Below, piece by piece: positions 9,001 through 17,014 of a stretch of 64,000 nucleotides of DNA. How positions within the stretch are numbered: position 1 is the first letter of the stretch; every line of letters starts with the position of its first letter. Location: NCBI GenBank assembly GCA_018136815.1, contig CM030941.1:2583784-2647783 (forward strand), in the 5' to 3' direction. The notes beneath the pieces are model-generated. The model was not told the origin of the DNA. It saw nothing but the letters and a program-made list of their open reading frames with translations, and ran no database searches. Position numbers and translations under genes: made by a program. This stretch comes from Isochrysis galbana (Eukaryota; Haptophyta; Isochrysidales; Isochrysidaceae).

Positions 9001-10565
9001 CACTCGAAGCCTATATTGATGAAACAATGGTGGTGCTCGTGTTTCTTTCGCGAGGCTATTTCACGTCTCGCAACTGCCTGCGAGAGGCGCGCGCATCCAT
9101 GCAACGGAATAAGCCTATCCTTCTCGTACATGAGACCGACGCCAGCAAAGGCGGTTTCACGCTCGAGGAGGCGCGAGCAGAGTGCCCCGAAGACCTGCGT
9201 GACTTCATGTTTGGCCCAGTTGGCTACGAACGCCCAATCATACCTTGGCATCGCATCACGGTGTTTCAGTTATGCACACTCAAGGAGATCGCGCGGAATG
9301 TCCTGCGGCAAACACCGCTCTATTCCTCCAAGCCTATGTTGGGCGTCTATTTGGACCGCGACGTCAACGTTGATCAGCTCAAGATGAGCAAGCCGGTGGC
9401 CATCTACGCTTCACCGAACAATCCTGGCAGCGAAATGGTCGCCAAGGAGCTGGCCGCCTTCTTTCCGGAGACCGAAATCTGTGTCGTGCAGGCCCCACTC
9501 GAGGGTATGTTGCACCTTGGCAGTGCCAGCGATGATTTGCAGAGCATCGACATCGACTTGGCCCATGATGCGGCTATTCCGGCTGAGCCAGGCGCATCAA
9601 CTCAAGGAGCGGAAGACATGCGCGGTCCTAGCTCATCAGATGCGTCTAGCGCAAGGTCGGCACGACGTGTGCGACGGCCTATGGACGATCTCCGCAAGCG
9701 GAAGCAGATCTTCCTCTTGTATCTGAACCGGCACACATTTGTAGGCCATGCAGGCGAAAGCCTCGCGCGAGAGGTGTCACATGCGCTCAACAACAACTTG
9801 AACATAGTCATGCTGCACGAGAACGACCGCCGACGAGCTGGTTGTGAATTTGGCCACTTCTTCAAGACGACACCCCGAGAGCTCATCGACTTGGGCTTGT
9901 ATGGGCCCATCGCGCTTGCCATGTACCCGATGCCCCACCGCGAAGTGAGCCTAACACTCGTCGCGCAGACTCTTGGCGGTGTAAAAAAGTCGCGTGCGGC
10001 GGCCGTCCAAGGGTCCACTCCGCGGAAATACGCTCTCGAGCAACAAACGCAGCAAAGTTGGCTGAAGCGCCAAACAAACTCGCTTGGCCGCGGGCTAAGC
10101 ATTGTTCCTGCAGACCCACCGCCGCCACCGAAAGAGCCCAAAATCCCTCCGCGGCGCTCAACATATGCACCGCCCCGAGCGCCCAAGGGCCCGCTGCCGA
10201 CTCTGAGCGAGAGAAAGCTGTCAAAACAGCCCATGAGTAGTCGGATGTCTGCACCACGGATGTCCGCGCCGCGTGCAGTCTCCATCGCGTCTTCGGCCGT
10301 GAGCTGGATGGCCGACTATGACGATTGGGATTGGGAGTCGGCGTACGACGATGATTCCATTTCCACCCTTCGTGACGAAGAAGGCCGGCCCTCAAGCGGG
10401 CCCTCGGGTTGGCGGACCTCAGCGCCGCGCCATCCATCGAGACTAGCGCCACCATATGCAACGCCTCTTTCCCCGATCCAATCCCCTGGAGGCGGTGGCC
10501 CGAGGGTCACGTCATATGATGGAGATGAGGAGGGTGGCGGCCGGTGGTCACGCGCATCGGTGTAA
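3..10565 (+). CDS. Giant tandem TIR-domain membrane receptor-like protein (5' partial)
   Basis: The frame is open from the left edge and the first bases still encode Pro-rich sequence, so the true start lies upstream; TTG at 33 is not a convincing start. Residues below are numbered from 33. Residues 1-165 and about 273-315 are Pro/Ser-rich (PPSPPP), cell-wall-like. Residues about 316-575 resemble a GAIN region ending in a GPS-like motif (CRYWD...W...GC...CSC). Cys-rich ephrin-receptor/GCC2-GCC3-like repeats follow (893-990, CPAGSFQP / CSPGTFQD), then about 8-10 hydrophobic segments (1075-1475), a TIR domain (about 1499-1650, FLSHVWSTGQDQ, SRGYFTSTNCLREL) and a second alpha/beta domain (LYLNS...MLHEND). 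Residues about 1985-3315 repeat the late ectodomain, Cys-rich, TM, TIR and second domain. The tail is Pro/Ser-rich. The Glu of CLRE, which matches the NADase Glu of plant TIRs, is kept in both TIRs. A receptor or signalling role is inferred. Two adjacent genes joined by an unrecognised intron remain possible. Confidence 0.8.
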   Translation, partial: PPRPPPHFPLLPQLPTLAPPEPPASPSQPPPLPALQPPPSPPTLPMPPSPVPKFPSPMLPPSPEPSSPRPPPPPVQEPSLPRPPLSPQPENPTPQRSPTPTPEPTSPPPSLPPVPQPTPTSPPPLSPAPYPTLPSPMPQLSPSLPPSPPPSMPKVTLAPDFLEPPDIPPSPLPPVAVPPSPPPRQVRMILGLTMEGAVEDYGESDMANWVSQYFIVDLVNVKVTLQAASVRMAIELLVEELDIPRIRRLWDALTLEDASIALGGQALGLSDVVVLEGFAPLPPPPPPSPPLPPRVPPSPPPPSTPPIPLSPSPGPPWPLPPAAYDEWVIEAMNRISGISSLRTGQNITFELIDGVTQGLSQVLQDASLAYPDGEDPNSIGAGEEVRKTIDLVVDALLNHAGSLGSTTITSPALNISVQRVESSSLSFGSSGARNATIQLPNGLTSALNAGVPMTVAMWTTGQNVHGSAPGQSNALIGPTTSFNLYVNNSKVTELREPILLALPVSSLEDTAQNCVGQPSSRDIFETMRDGASRCESALECRYWDQDAHVWSSDGCETVPLNGVDGALGCSCRTLGDFISIKVPVAIDDAAVQILSLDPAQRAAIHCRCSRQVEVVLFKTGNDTGTRHFNLTVTKPRPGGGYPNYSIWSAKLVHGYFPSLISLLRREGPMHVGIPVMLSARSLAERSDNGRYRGDIMVNVSTDAAQECRQILVEVEASVLAMTSAEQTVWGWVPRGQPCSAAGPAAEGISSEWTVGMSIGDEISVAFTACDEEGFAVDHALPTSRRALPDPRSFSAALIEQTSGERLPANVVSHGGGRYAAIIKATTLGRLSLELRLGMESGLGARQIGGWPSGADATPLLGALEFEVGCPEGLVAQAGTNICTCKQGHEPDGTDRLFDLVPRACKPCSQGYFKKASGSSECTPCPAGSFQPDAGATSCLPCSPGTFQDLAGQRRCNLCPTRTTSVAPFNDCTECASGSVRDSSNVMASEATCRPCPPLATCPINSTTMPAMQLKFGTWRLSPLSHMLDHCEQAGDVSPCIGGGDAGADGAGYCRTGHSGFRCEVCSEGYYFSAGYARCRQCHSIAGYAFMYLALLGGPLLAVAFLRLLRRRNVSDRLNAALRLVQQATQGSSLLVKVRILIGFAQVAGAASTYSIDVPSALRTLLLVLSWFELDIWGEPFMAHACAGGYMNYMLLTAGFPLVVIVIIFVICATKSLRAHQCSVARCPWGKIKQASSEGALAALKPSLAVVLILCPTVSAAAFGALHCRQVVASSDPLEYRTFLWSSPDVECDSPEATHLRWVAVIILAIWPAGSAVALTVLLVCIRGAIKRRTPSMLSTASKTFWAEYRTGQYWWGIVEHLRRIALTGVLLLIPEAAGFIRLIVALLVSLGCMLLQMILKPHLRRDVAALSMAEQVVCFVLILGYSFIYMYQRFAVFLPVDNRFNAVSLVLAFNSADEIALMIVIIVMVLASIVGLAALRQWILGTQNRDFVLKDTMLPPVLTISQGHRYHLFLSHVWSTGQDQVAAIKRQLQLHLPGVQIFLDVDDLKDIGALEQHVQETSVVLIFLSRGYFTSTNCLRELTATVEMKKPVVLVLEADVTKGGYANLQQAIDDCPPEYREYVFMNSNGTRREALTWHRVKEFQLCALKLIAGSMLSYTPRYLQDGTGQLVKSPPEVAAPTSEQLARTTASSRRVELCLTGEVSFAKLSFVGSPPVLYVSSHNPGAESTARELSDKCRPSQRPLVSTIAPAAFRRTLALMNGASSSGSPVKRVSSRHILLLYLNSITWTGDAGARLAEEVRAAQECGMRIVMLHENDPERDGCAFARFFQTTPDDLINGGLYDALALAMHAGDYRHVSLLIVAQALGAQTAFSRSKLSPKCLFMHACSKLRGSDGSARASAEMQPRCISETGARSSGSGSGSSSSLKKSRGRSALRSLVFGSAAFQTAAFWNGVYPFSASADQQRPIRSLLLLPGPPSVMPSFERVLHPRTRRALEFLTVQQPDTYHRDDTISFVNVDPIRQTAVSCECTRQVQVSLHKTEAGVLSQDLDLVVAQDPRGPLYRNWTVIDVTNVVPRPVQLVSFGSRAGAVTGAGVQMRFAAYSISEVGLEAGYGASVQVNISQAGGGDDVDVPFDIAVEVLATAVANQTVWGNIPAMSWCNETKLDSNSSLLPSRPAEAMMPIVFGVKTEIPFTACDIEGLPLLHSNPITRVELSDPRSFTAALRELSMSDSTVIRATGDSLQGDSLQVLVDSPTSGRYVATVQPERLGIYSLELSLGLEGEDRESATPALGALRLEIVCPDGLVPDPIMRICSCDKGFEPSDERPDTVCKPCHPGHYKPNIGADQCAPCPAGQVQPQMASVTCETCLPGTFQHVEGSTSCERCAEGTNSTYPYESCEICEAGHFRLSETMDASTETCRPCIAGASCPFGSTTLPTIYLEPGTWRLGERSRFIQLCVEGGNGTTPCLGGREIGNSGDGYCAPGHTGPMCEICVESGYYFSWADAQCAKCPSPARFVLIYELVIGIPLLIAAAIYVAHGRSARVRAASTRAAAIIDALNIEGKLKAFIGFVQVVAVIGPVYSIEMPNLYRAVLRALEVVYIDIFGDLFIPTECIGGYQRFLIVKATFPIILIAVAATLRGLLWLRQKWRLRDDSPSTDEGGRRTMLKCVSATGIGLLPLILWMGIFFCVTVSASIFRALHCVRFVYDSEKGQYREFISESLDIECPTSGHPASKGFYQLRAVAVFLVGVWPVGCLLGLALLLWAVRKQVLSRRPSKLSHAARVLTRDYKPAFFWWDFVELVRKLFLTGFVLIVPESAAFLRLVLALLFSVLFLIGQTMLAPFKDRDQQVFSLGLQSVVIVLFLGSTYMYAYEQFDVAIANGGAAVAWQEGRLSPLADVFVFQSLDDLALICLVGMCVLAGALVLLAIHAAFVEGNAEVLKLKRTRAPPVITIRQEHQYHLFLSHVWSTGQDQVAVIKRQLLRMVHGMKIFLDVDDLQDIGALEAYIDETMVVLVFLSRGYFTSRNCLREARASMQRNKPILLVHETDASKGGFTLEEARAECPEDLRDFMFGPVGYERPIIPWHRITVFQLCTLKEIARNVLRQTPLYSSKPMLGVYLDRDVNVDQLKMSKPVAIYASPNNPGSEMVAKELAAFFPETEICVVQAPLEGMLHLGSASDDLQSIDIDLAHDAAIPAEPGASTQGAEDMRGPSSSDASSARSARRVRRPMDDLRKRKQIFLLYLNRHTFVGHAGESLAREVSHALNNNLNIVMLHENDRRRAGCEFGHFFKTTPRELIDLGLYGPIALAMYPMPHREVSLTLVAQTLGGVKKSRAAAVQGSTPRKYALEQQTQQSWLKRQTNSLGRGLSIVPADPPPPPKEPKIPPRRSTYAPPRAPKGPLPTLSERKLSKQPMSSRMSAPRMSAPRAVSIASSAVSWMADYDDWDWESAYDDDSISTLRDEEGRPSSGPSGWRTSAPRHPSRLAPPYATPLSPIQSPGGGGPRVTSYDGDEEGGGRWSRASV
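4527..4985 (+). other. TIR domain 1 of the giant receptor
   Basis: The segment opens with a strand-A-like YHLFLSHVW, continues through IFLDVDDLKDIGALE in the BB-loop region, and has VVLIFLSRGYFTSTNCLREL followed by KKPVVLVLEAD. These are the order and spacing of TIR domains. The Glu after CLR sits where plant TIR NADases carry their catalytic Glu. Enzymatic activity is inferred, not shown. Confidence 0.75.
8865..9310 (+). other. TIR domain 2 of the giant receptor
   Basis: This second copy (YHLFLSHVWSTGQDQ, IFLDVDDLQDIGALE, SRGYFTSRNCLREA) lies about 4.34 kb after the first, the period of the whole internal duplication. The conserved Glu is retained. Protein similarity to copy 1 is high in the TIR but lower in the linkers, which points to an old duplication under selection. 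Confidence 0.75.
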
Positions 10566-11390
10566 GGATTCTAGTCTGCTCAATCCTCTCCATACCAAGC
10601 GATGCAAAGAACGTCTTGGGGCTAGTTGCACTTGCGTGCGGATGACAAGCATCAATATATAAATGTGTGCACTCATAAATGCTCCGTCAGGTATCAGGTC
10701 GTCAGGTTTCGGCTGCCTTAGCCTGATATCAGGTCCTATTCTCAGCCTAATATCAGGTTGTTACGCGATATTATAAGTATAGTCATAAAATATCAAAAGA
10801 ATAGCTTACTTATATACTTCTGCATTGCTGATCATTGATTATTAATTACCCTCAGACGCTAATCTAGCTTCTGTGTTTGGTCGCCATGGACGGGGGGGGG
10901 GGGGGGGCGCCCCTCCTCACTGTCTTGACTCGCCCCTCAAGCCCTCATGAGGGGCGAGAACCACCCATCCCCCCTTTCCCACGCTGTTTTTCGCGCCAAG
11001 TGCACGACTACTACTACGAGAGAATTCAATTGTCAATTATATTTATAGTCGCCTGACCTCGTCATGACCTTATATCAAGCCATCAGGTCATCAGGTCTAG
11101 AGGACCTAATATCAGCTGATATCAGGAGCTAATAGCAGGCCCTAATGGAGCATCTATGTAGTACACTTGCACCTTTTGGCAGCTTCTTGGAAGTGTTGAC
11201 TCTTTGAGGTTTGGCAAGGTTTGGTTGGGTAGTTGCGTCATTGTGATCTTTGGAAAATATTTAATTTTTAACAAATTTTATTTTTTTGGTCGCGGCGCGG
11301 CAAAGATCGGGTCCTCATCGCTCCAACCGTCCTCGGGCTCGTCGTACGTGTCCGCCCACTGCACCTCCGTGATGTTCCTCTTGCCTGCCC
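10566..11390. repeat. Intergenic tract with clustered CTGATATCAGG-type palindromes
   Basis: There is no gene here. Two clusters of short imperfect palindromes built on TGATATCAGG / CTAATATCAGG lie at about 10690-10760 and 11075-11140. A third is at 12835-12875, outside this stretch. A run of about 17 G residues is at 10890-10907. AT-rich sequence at 11240-11290 separates them from the next repeat. The palindromes may be remnants of one element family. Confidence 0.5.
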
Positions 11391-11580
11391 AAGACCAAAA
11401 GCGTTCAATTATCCCCATCCCTGCTAGCACCTTCCGTTGTCACCTGGAGGTTACATGACTCAACTGGCCACCTTTCACACGTATGTCGAAACACACACGT
11501 GGTCCATTGACTCGATGTGGGGCAGGGTCGATATCTGATTGGAACTCACGATGTCCCCTTATCGCTCGTGTCGTGACGTA
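11391..11580 (+). repeat. Single end-copy of the AGACCAAAAGCG terminal repeat family
   Basis: It begins AGACCAAAAGCGTTCAATTA and is a diverged copy of the termini of the 18075-21206 element (same order: CCTGCT, TGTCACCTGGAGGTTAC, ACACACACGTGGT, GGGGCAGGGT). No partner in inverse orientation is nearby, so this is a solo or truncated end. Confidence 0.65.
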
Positions 11581-11604
11581 CGCAGAAGTCTATAATAGAG
11601 AAAT

Positions 11605-12480
11605 AAAATAATTAAAATAATTAATGTTATATCCTAGCCAACCCCACTAGCTAATTGGACACAACTTTTCCGTCCCGGAATCCCGCCATGCCTGACGAGC
11701 CAGGTGTCCGAGTGCTACCGGGGGGAGGGGGCACCGCCCCCTCCCCCCGATATTCGTCCTCCCCCAGTGCACGCACCGACCCCGCGCACCCCAGCACGTC
11801 CTCTCCTCGAGTCCACGCTGGGGGAAAACCCCTTTCGGGTAAAAACAACGCAGGGGGGGGGGGGCACTCATGAATAGGAGCCCAGAAACGCTAATCTCTC
11901 CTCGCAAGAGCGAGTGGCCGCGGCGAGCCGCGGCCCTTCCCTCCTGGTTCTGGCGCCCCCGTCTTCTCTTACCCAAACGGGGCGAGAAGACACGTAAACG
12001 CCGGAGGGGAGAGCTGCCACTCCCCCCTCCCCTCCCTCTTCCTTTTTCCTCCTCTCTTCCCTGCGGCGGGGGCCCATGGCGCGCGCCTGCGGCCCCTCTT
12101 CAGGTCCCCAGGAGGCCAGCAGGGGCCTGGGAGCGCAGCTCAGGAGGCAGGTGAGGCTGGGGCATGGCCCTGGCCCCTCCTGCCTCTCCATCGCTGGCTC
12201 TCGAGCCCCTGCCAGTCGACTGGAGCTGGCTGGGGGGTCCTGATCAGGGGGGCCCAGGGGGAGGAGGGGCTGGTCAGAGGGATGGGCTGGCCACGACAGG
12301 CCAGGGCGGGCGAATCAGGCGTGCCTGTGGGGAGAGGGATGGGTCAGCATGGCAGTGTGCTCCTGGCAAGCCATCAGGCATGCCAGGAGAGTGGGTGGTT
12401 CCTCCCCCATGGCGGGGGAGGAGTGGAGAGAGGGGGGGGCTCGTGCCCCGCCATGGGTGAACTAAGTATAAACTTAGTTG
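11605..12480. mobile_element. Retroposon-like insertion with 14-bp target duplication
   Basis: The block is flanked by identical TATAATAGAGAAAT copies at 11591-11604 and 12481-12494. The left end is A/T-rich (AAAATAATTAAAATAATTA) and the right end is the inverted repeat AACTAAGTATAAACTTAGTT. A 14-bp duplication and a simple-sequence end fit target-primed reverse transcription, with the element probably reading on the minus strand. It has no convincing coding sequence. Its left (11605-11870) and right (12090-12480) arms recur around the Ty3 relic at 33860-36935. Confidence 0.55.
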
Positions 12481-12494
12481 TATAATAGAGAAAT

Positions 12495-12916
12495 CCAAAG
12501 AACAACATGGAAAACGACAGGAACATCGACGTGGGGGTGTGAGCAAACGCTTCCGTGGTCAGGGTGGGGCGGCATCTGTTGGGCCATCAGTTGTGCTGTC
12601 AGGTGGGGCAGCTATTTTTTTGGAGCAGGTGTTTGGGTTGGTTTGTTGGTTGAGACAGAGCCACTGGGCACTGTGCACCGACGGTGGGGAGTTGGGGCCA
12701 CCAAAAAAAACCCTTCCACCTCTCCACCGACCCATCCATCCCCCTCCCTTCCCCCCCGCCGCGGCGCGCTCGCTTTTGGTCTTCGCCATGGAGAGCAGTG
12801 ATGGGACGTCAGGGATGAGGTCGTCTAACCTAACACCTGATATCAGACCTGATATTAGCCTAATATCAGGTATTATAAAGTTAGTAACTATAGTTACAAT
12901 ACTAACGGGAACAAAG
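12495..12916. other. Intergenic stretch without a recognisable gene
   Basis: Short overlapping ORFs occur on both strands but none resembles a known family. The only structured element is the third TGATATCAGG palindrome cluster at 12835-12875, just before the 3' end of the minus-strand hAT fragment. Confidence 0.4.
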
Positions 12917-13405
12917 CTAACAGTCATTTTCGTCCTCTGGCTCCTCCACAACCATCTCTAGCTCCCAAGGCAGCACATGGGACTCCCAATCCTCCAACAA
13001 ATCCTCCAAGACCAGATTGGTGTGGCACCTCACAAGCCTCTCTACTGTGGTTTGGCCCAATCTGTTGCGCTTCTTCGAGTGAATCCAATCCTCGACGGAC
13101 CAAGAGCGCTCGCACCCTGACGCCGAGCAAGACAGCGCGAGAAGCCGACAGGCAGCCCACTTCAAGTGAGGCCAATGAGACAAGTACACATTAGCCCATT
13201 TGTATGATGCCATGGTCTCAGCTCTATCAGAAAATGCAACATCAACATCATCAGTGAGATCAAATAGGCCACTAGTGCACGCCTCCTGAAAGTCGGCGAG
13301 ATCCGCTAATATATCTGGATAAGAGTGATCCCTGGTCGCCATCTGCTTCAAACAAGCCTTTAGCTCCTTAAGCTCTTGTGATGAAAATTTGCGACGACAA
13401 TATTC
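12917..13405 (-). pseudogene. hAT transposase C-terminal fragment
   Basis: Reading leftwards, the product carries the hAT dimerisation signature: SASGCERSWSVEDWIHSKKR, then NRL and a TVERLVRCHTNLVLED-type helix, preceded by ANVYLSHWPHLKW. The DDE catalytic part and N-terminus are missing. Upstream the frame runs straight into an LTR fragment (from 13406), so the first residues of the open frame are LTR sequence, not transposase. It is a truncated relic. An acidic tail ends at 12917. Confidence 0.75.
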
Positions 13406-13665
13406 TGTCGCATTCGCGAATCGACACTGGTTAGGCTCCTCTTCGTCGTTCGGCATTTATCGTTATAATTCTCTCGTTCTCGTTCTCGGTCAAAAAGCTT
13501 CGCTTGGACGCATAGGGTCTTGGGTTGTGGAGCGTTCTCTCTCTTTCTCTCGAAGAGAAGGGAAGTTTCCCCACCTTTCTCCCTCCTAGGCGCCTCGCAA
13601 ATAGGTTTAATTCGCTATCTTCTCCGCTTTTCTCTATCTGCTGCAGTGATTGCAATCAGGTTTAA
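13406..13665 (+). repeat. Diverged 5' fragment of the Ty3 LTR
   Basis: It starts TGTCGCATTCGCGAATCGAC exactly as the LTRs at 47592 and 54907 do, and follows them with scattered mismatches through the AGGCGCCTCGCAAATAGG and CAATCAGGTTTAATTT blocks. It then breaks off. About 260 of about 845 bp are present, so this is an old truncated LTR joined to the hAT relic. Confidence 0.8.
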
Positions 13666-14774
13666 TTTGCAATCTCATCGCATCTCCGCTCCACGCCGCA
13701 GCCGATGCAACGCCACGCAGGGTGATTTGGATCATCCTCATTGAGGATGATCACACATGCCCACGCAGGATCGGTGCGCTTCGCTGCAAGCGAGCAAGCG
13801 AGCGCTTGCGCACGCCTTGCAACAAGGGTTGGTTCAGTGGTTCAGCCCAGTGGCGCGCGCAGGGAGCACACCAAACACTACCTCCCTCCTCGCGCCTCGC
13901 GCGTGCAAGCACCTCCTCCTCCTCTTCCTCTTCTTGCGCGGCGGCCATCCGGATCGAGCCTTGGCCTTGCGCTCCATTGAGCAACGCTGCCCATTGAAAG
14001 CGCTGCGAAGCTAGGGCTGTGGGCACCTCACGGACCAGCGCCCCATCGCAGGCATCAGCATCAGCCTCTGCCTCGCCTTCGAGGCGATCGCGCGCGCGCG
14101 AGGCACGGTTGGGGTTGGGGTTGAAGCTGGACATGGTGTTGAGGAGGGAGGGGGAGAGAGGGGCGCGCTTGGGCCACGCTCGCGAGAAGAGAGGGGGGTG
14201 CGGGGGGGGGGGGGGGGGAGGGGAGGGGAGGGAGAGGGAGAGAGGGGAGAGCGGAGAGCCCCCCCTCCTTCCTGCCTCCTGTATCACTGTGTTTTGGACT
14301 GTGTTTGGCTGTGTTTGCACAAATGTAAAACACAGCCTGTTTTTACTGTGTTTGGAGACGCTCCTGCTGTGTTTCCCAGCTAGGGTGGTGGGGGGGGGGG
14401 GGGGGCGTTCGCGCGAGCAGAGAGCGCAGGGGCAGGGGCAGGGGCAGGGGCAGGGGGCTCCCGCCAAGTTTTCGTGGCAACGTTCTCCCGCGCTTCCAAA
14501 ACCAAGCATAATTGACGAATTTATTACAGGCACTGGTGCCCAAGCCGGTAGGGGGCCTCATATCAGCCCTAGAGGGCCCCTATAGCCCTCCCACGGCCCC
14601 TAGAGGCTCTCTATATAGCCATATGTACTATAAATGGCTTCATCTTCCACCTGGTGGATTCGGCATACGAGGGTTAACACTAAACAGTCTCCCCCCCCCC
14701 CCCCCCCCGGCTCTCCCTCTCTCTCCGCGGTGTCGTCGGAGGGCGCCGAGGCACCGCCGGGGGGGGGAGGGGGG
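13666..14774. other. Low-complexity intergenic region with TGTGTTT repeats
   Basis: A hairpin CATCCTCATTGAGGATG is at 13732-13750. Long G runs lie near 14205-14219 and 14389-14405, and four copies of GGGGCA are near 14430-14452. At 14285-14380 the motif TGTGTTT occurs about six times and ends at CCCAGCTAGGG; this resembles the subterminal repeats of hAT ends but no partner end was found. The last 230 bp, with a C run at 14692-14708, precede the J/PPR gene. Overlapping ORFs look like compositional artefacts. Confidence 0.35.
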
Positions 14775-16303
14775 ATGGCCTCACGCCTCCTCTCTCTCGT
14801 CTGCCGCCCACGCGCGCGAGGCGCAGCGCGGCGAGTGTGCAGCTCATCCACCTCCTCACTCACCACCAAGGACGACGCCTTCGCCGCCCTCGGCCTGCCC
14901 AGAACTGCCTCCTCTGCAGAGGTGACTCTCGCGTACTACCACCTCTCCCTCCAGTGCCGCTGCAGCTCTGCCTCCTCCAGCTCTGGCGACGGCCCTGGTG
15001 GAGCATCGGCGGTCGAGATGGCGCGCTTTGATCAAGTTGGGCGAGCCTACAGCACTATCACCGGCGAGCCTTTCGTCCCGACTGTCACGCACGCGGCAGC
15101 GGCCGACGCTGATCCGCCGCTCGTGAGAGTGCCGCAGACAAGGGCATATCCAGGATGGGTCCATCGACTGAGCGAATATCTTGAGCGCGTGCCTCAACGG
15201 CTAGACTTGTGGCTCATGCCCTCGTGGTCGTCTATCATCTATCACCATCTGCGCGCGGGCGAGCTCGCACAGGCGTTGTACACTTTCGAGGAGATGAAGA
15301 ACGAGGGAGAGATGCCAACGCATGCAGTGTACGAGATGCTCATTCGGGGGTGCACGATCGCCATGCGTCGCGTAGGCCCTGGCGAGCGGCCCGATCATCT
15401 CACCTCCAATCTTCTCAAGAAAGTGCTCGAGCTTTGGGCCGACATGCACGAGGCAGGCCGCACAGCGGATTACTGGACGTACAATGAGCTCATACGCGCT
15501 TTTGGCAAGGCGGGGGCCGTACCTCAGGCAATGGAGCTCTTCCAACGAATGTAACCCCCCCCCCCCCCTCTCACCCCAACCAACCTCAGCAGCCCAGGGC
15601 TGTATACAACAAGCAGGGAGCCATCCTGGATGCACTATTGTCGGCGCAAGTCTTTGAACTGAAACACATCCAAGCTCCCCTTTTCCTTTAATTGATGGCC
15701 CGCTCTCACGTTCTCACTCCATGTGCAGGTGCGGTAACGTTCGACTTTTGCCAGAGGAACGTGCCCTCAACTCCATGTATGAGCTTTGTGTTCTCTCTGG
15801 CTACTATGCTGAGGCGCTTCAGGTGAAATGCGACTAGGCGTCCGCCTGCACTCGCGGAGAAAGTGACATGAGCTTCCCGGACTTGAACACCAAGGCGTGT
15901 GGGGCTGCTCACGTGCTCCATTCTTTCATGGCGGCTGCAGGTTTTTGAGGAGCACGAAGAGTTGCGTAAATCCCTCTGGAAACCGAAATATACCCCAGTT
16001 TCATTTTCTTTGCTGCTGGCGGCCACCGCGCGTGGGGGAAGCGATCTAGCAAGCAGGCTACAAACTCTTCCGAAGGTTCTAGCTCTCATGCGACGCCATG
16101 GTGTGTTCCCGCGCTCGGAGACGTGCGAGAACCTGCTAAGCGCGTGTCTCTCCGTCGACAATATGACAGTTGCGGCTAACGTTGTGGATATGATCGAAAG
16201 ATCAGGGCAGGAGGTTGATGCCGCCCTCCTTCAACGGGTGCGGCATTCTATTGCGCTCGCCCCATCAAGGCAAAGTGGCACACAACAGCTGGGTGGACGT
16301 TGA
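14775..16303 (+). CDS. J-like / pentatricopeptide-repeat organelle protein
   Basis: Three exons give about 410 aa: 14775-15550, 15729-15822 and 15941-16303, all GT-AG with phases that join correctly. I chose the ATG at 14775 because it begins MASRLLSLVCRPRARGAARR, a typical Arg/Ser-rich organelle presequence, whereas the upstream frame runs through the poly-C tract. Residues about 35-105 resemble a J domain (FAALGLPRTASSAEVTLAYY ... FDQVGRAYSTITG), but the HPD loop is replaced by a Cys/Ser-rich stretch, so Hsp70 stimulation is unlikely. PPR-type helix pairs follow: YHHLRAGELAQALYTFEEMK, then TYNELIRAFGKAGAVPQAME, then ELCVLSGYYAEALQ and a later MRRHGVFPRSETCENLLSAC. PPR proteins bind organellar RNA; that role is inferred here. 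Confidence 0.75.
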
Positions 16304-16972
16304 GCTCTAACCTTTACAAAGCCATGTTATGCTTGAAGGCAGGGCCTCATGTTGTGCAACTGTTGTGATCTGACTTTGGCGGTAGAGTATGGCGACGACG
16401 GAGCTGGGACAGGTCGGCGTCGGAGGTTGCGGAGGAGAAAGGGGGGCGAGCACATCGCTTTCCTTTCCTATGGCATGGCATTGGGATCTGCGGCAGCTAC
16501 TTAGGCCGTGACGGGCGGCCCCGCATAAGGCCTCGCTGCAGCGCCTTTCTTATTCTGCCTCGCTCCCTTCCAAGTTGCTCCGGCAGCCCGGTCGAGAGTC
16601 CAACGCAGCGCAAGTGAGAAGAGCAGATGAAAATGCGTCGTCTCGACAGGAGCATTCTGAGGAAGGAGAAGCGAGTTGCTCGTATTGCTTAGCTCTGCCT
16701 TGACGCATCAAAGGAAGCCGCACAGGCGGTCGGCGGTCATCAGCCAATGACCATCTATGCATAAACGCGTGAGATTTACACTTCTTTAGGCTTTTTGGCA
16801 GGTATTTGTGCCACGAGTTTGAGGTAGACTTGCATTCTCCTTTGGGGGTTCCGTGGCCAACAAAATGCAACCTCAAGTTGCGCACTCCCGCGCGAATGTC
16901 GCCGCAAGGCCTACAGAATGGTAGTAGTTGTCATACTATTCTCGCCTCAGATGTATTATCATACTACTAGTT
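16304..16972. other. Intergenic stretch, no recognised gene
   Basis: The sequence is 3' flank of the J/PPR gene followed by moderately AT-rich DNA. A minus-strand frame at 16550-16885 has no family resemblance. Short ATACTACTA-like direct repeats occur near 16920-16970. Confidence 0.3.
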
Positions 16973-17014
16973 ATAAAAACATTCTTGAACAACTATCAGT
17001 AAACTGATAGGGTC
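16973..17014 (+). promoter_or_regulatory. Possible TATA element and inverted repeat before the MERA ORF
   Basis: TATAAAA sits about 40 bases before the ATG at 17015, followed by the inverted repeat CTATCAGTAAACTGATAG. A similar TAGTCAGTTG-then-ATGGAGCGC arrangement precedes the related ORF at 60506, which supports a shared 5' signal. Promoter function is inferred. Confidence 0.3.

Noticed and set aside
14634..14774. N-terminal extension of the J/PPR protein
   Set aside because: It crosses a poly-C tract and gives poly-Pro. The ATG at 14775 gives a proper presequence.
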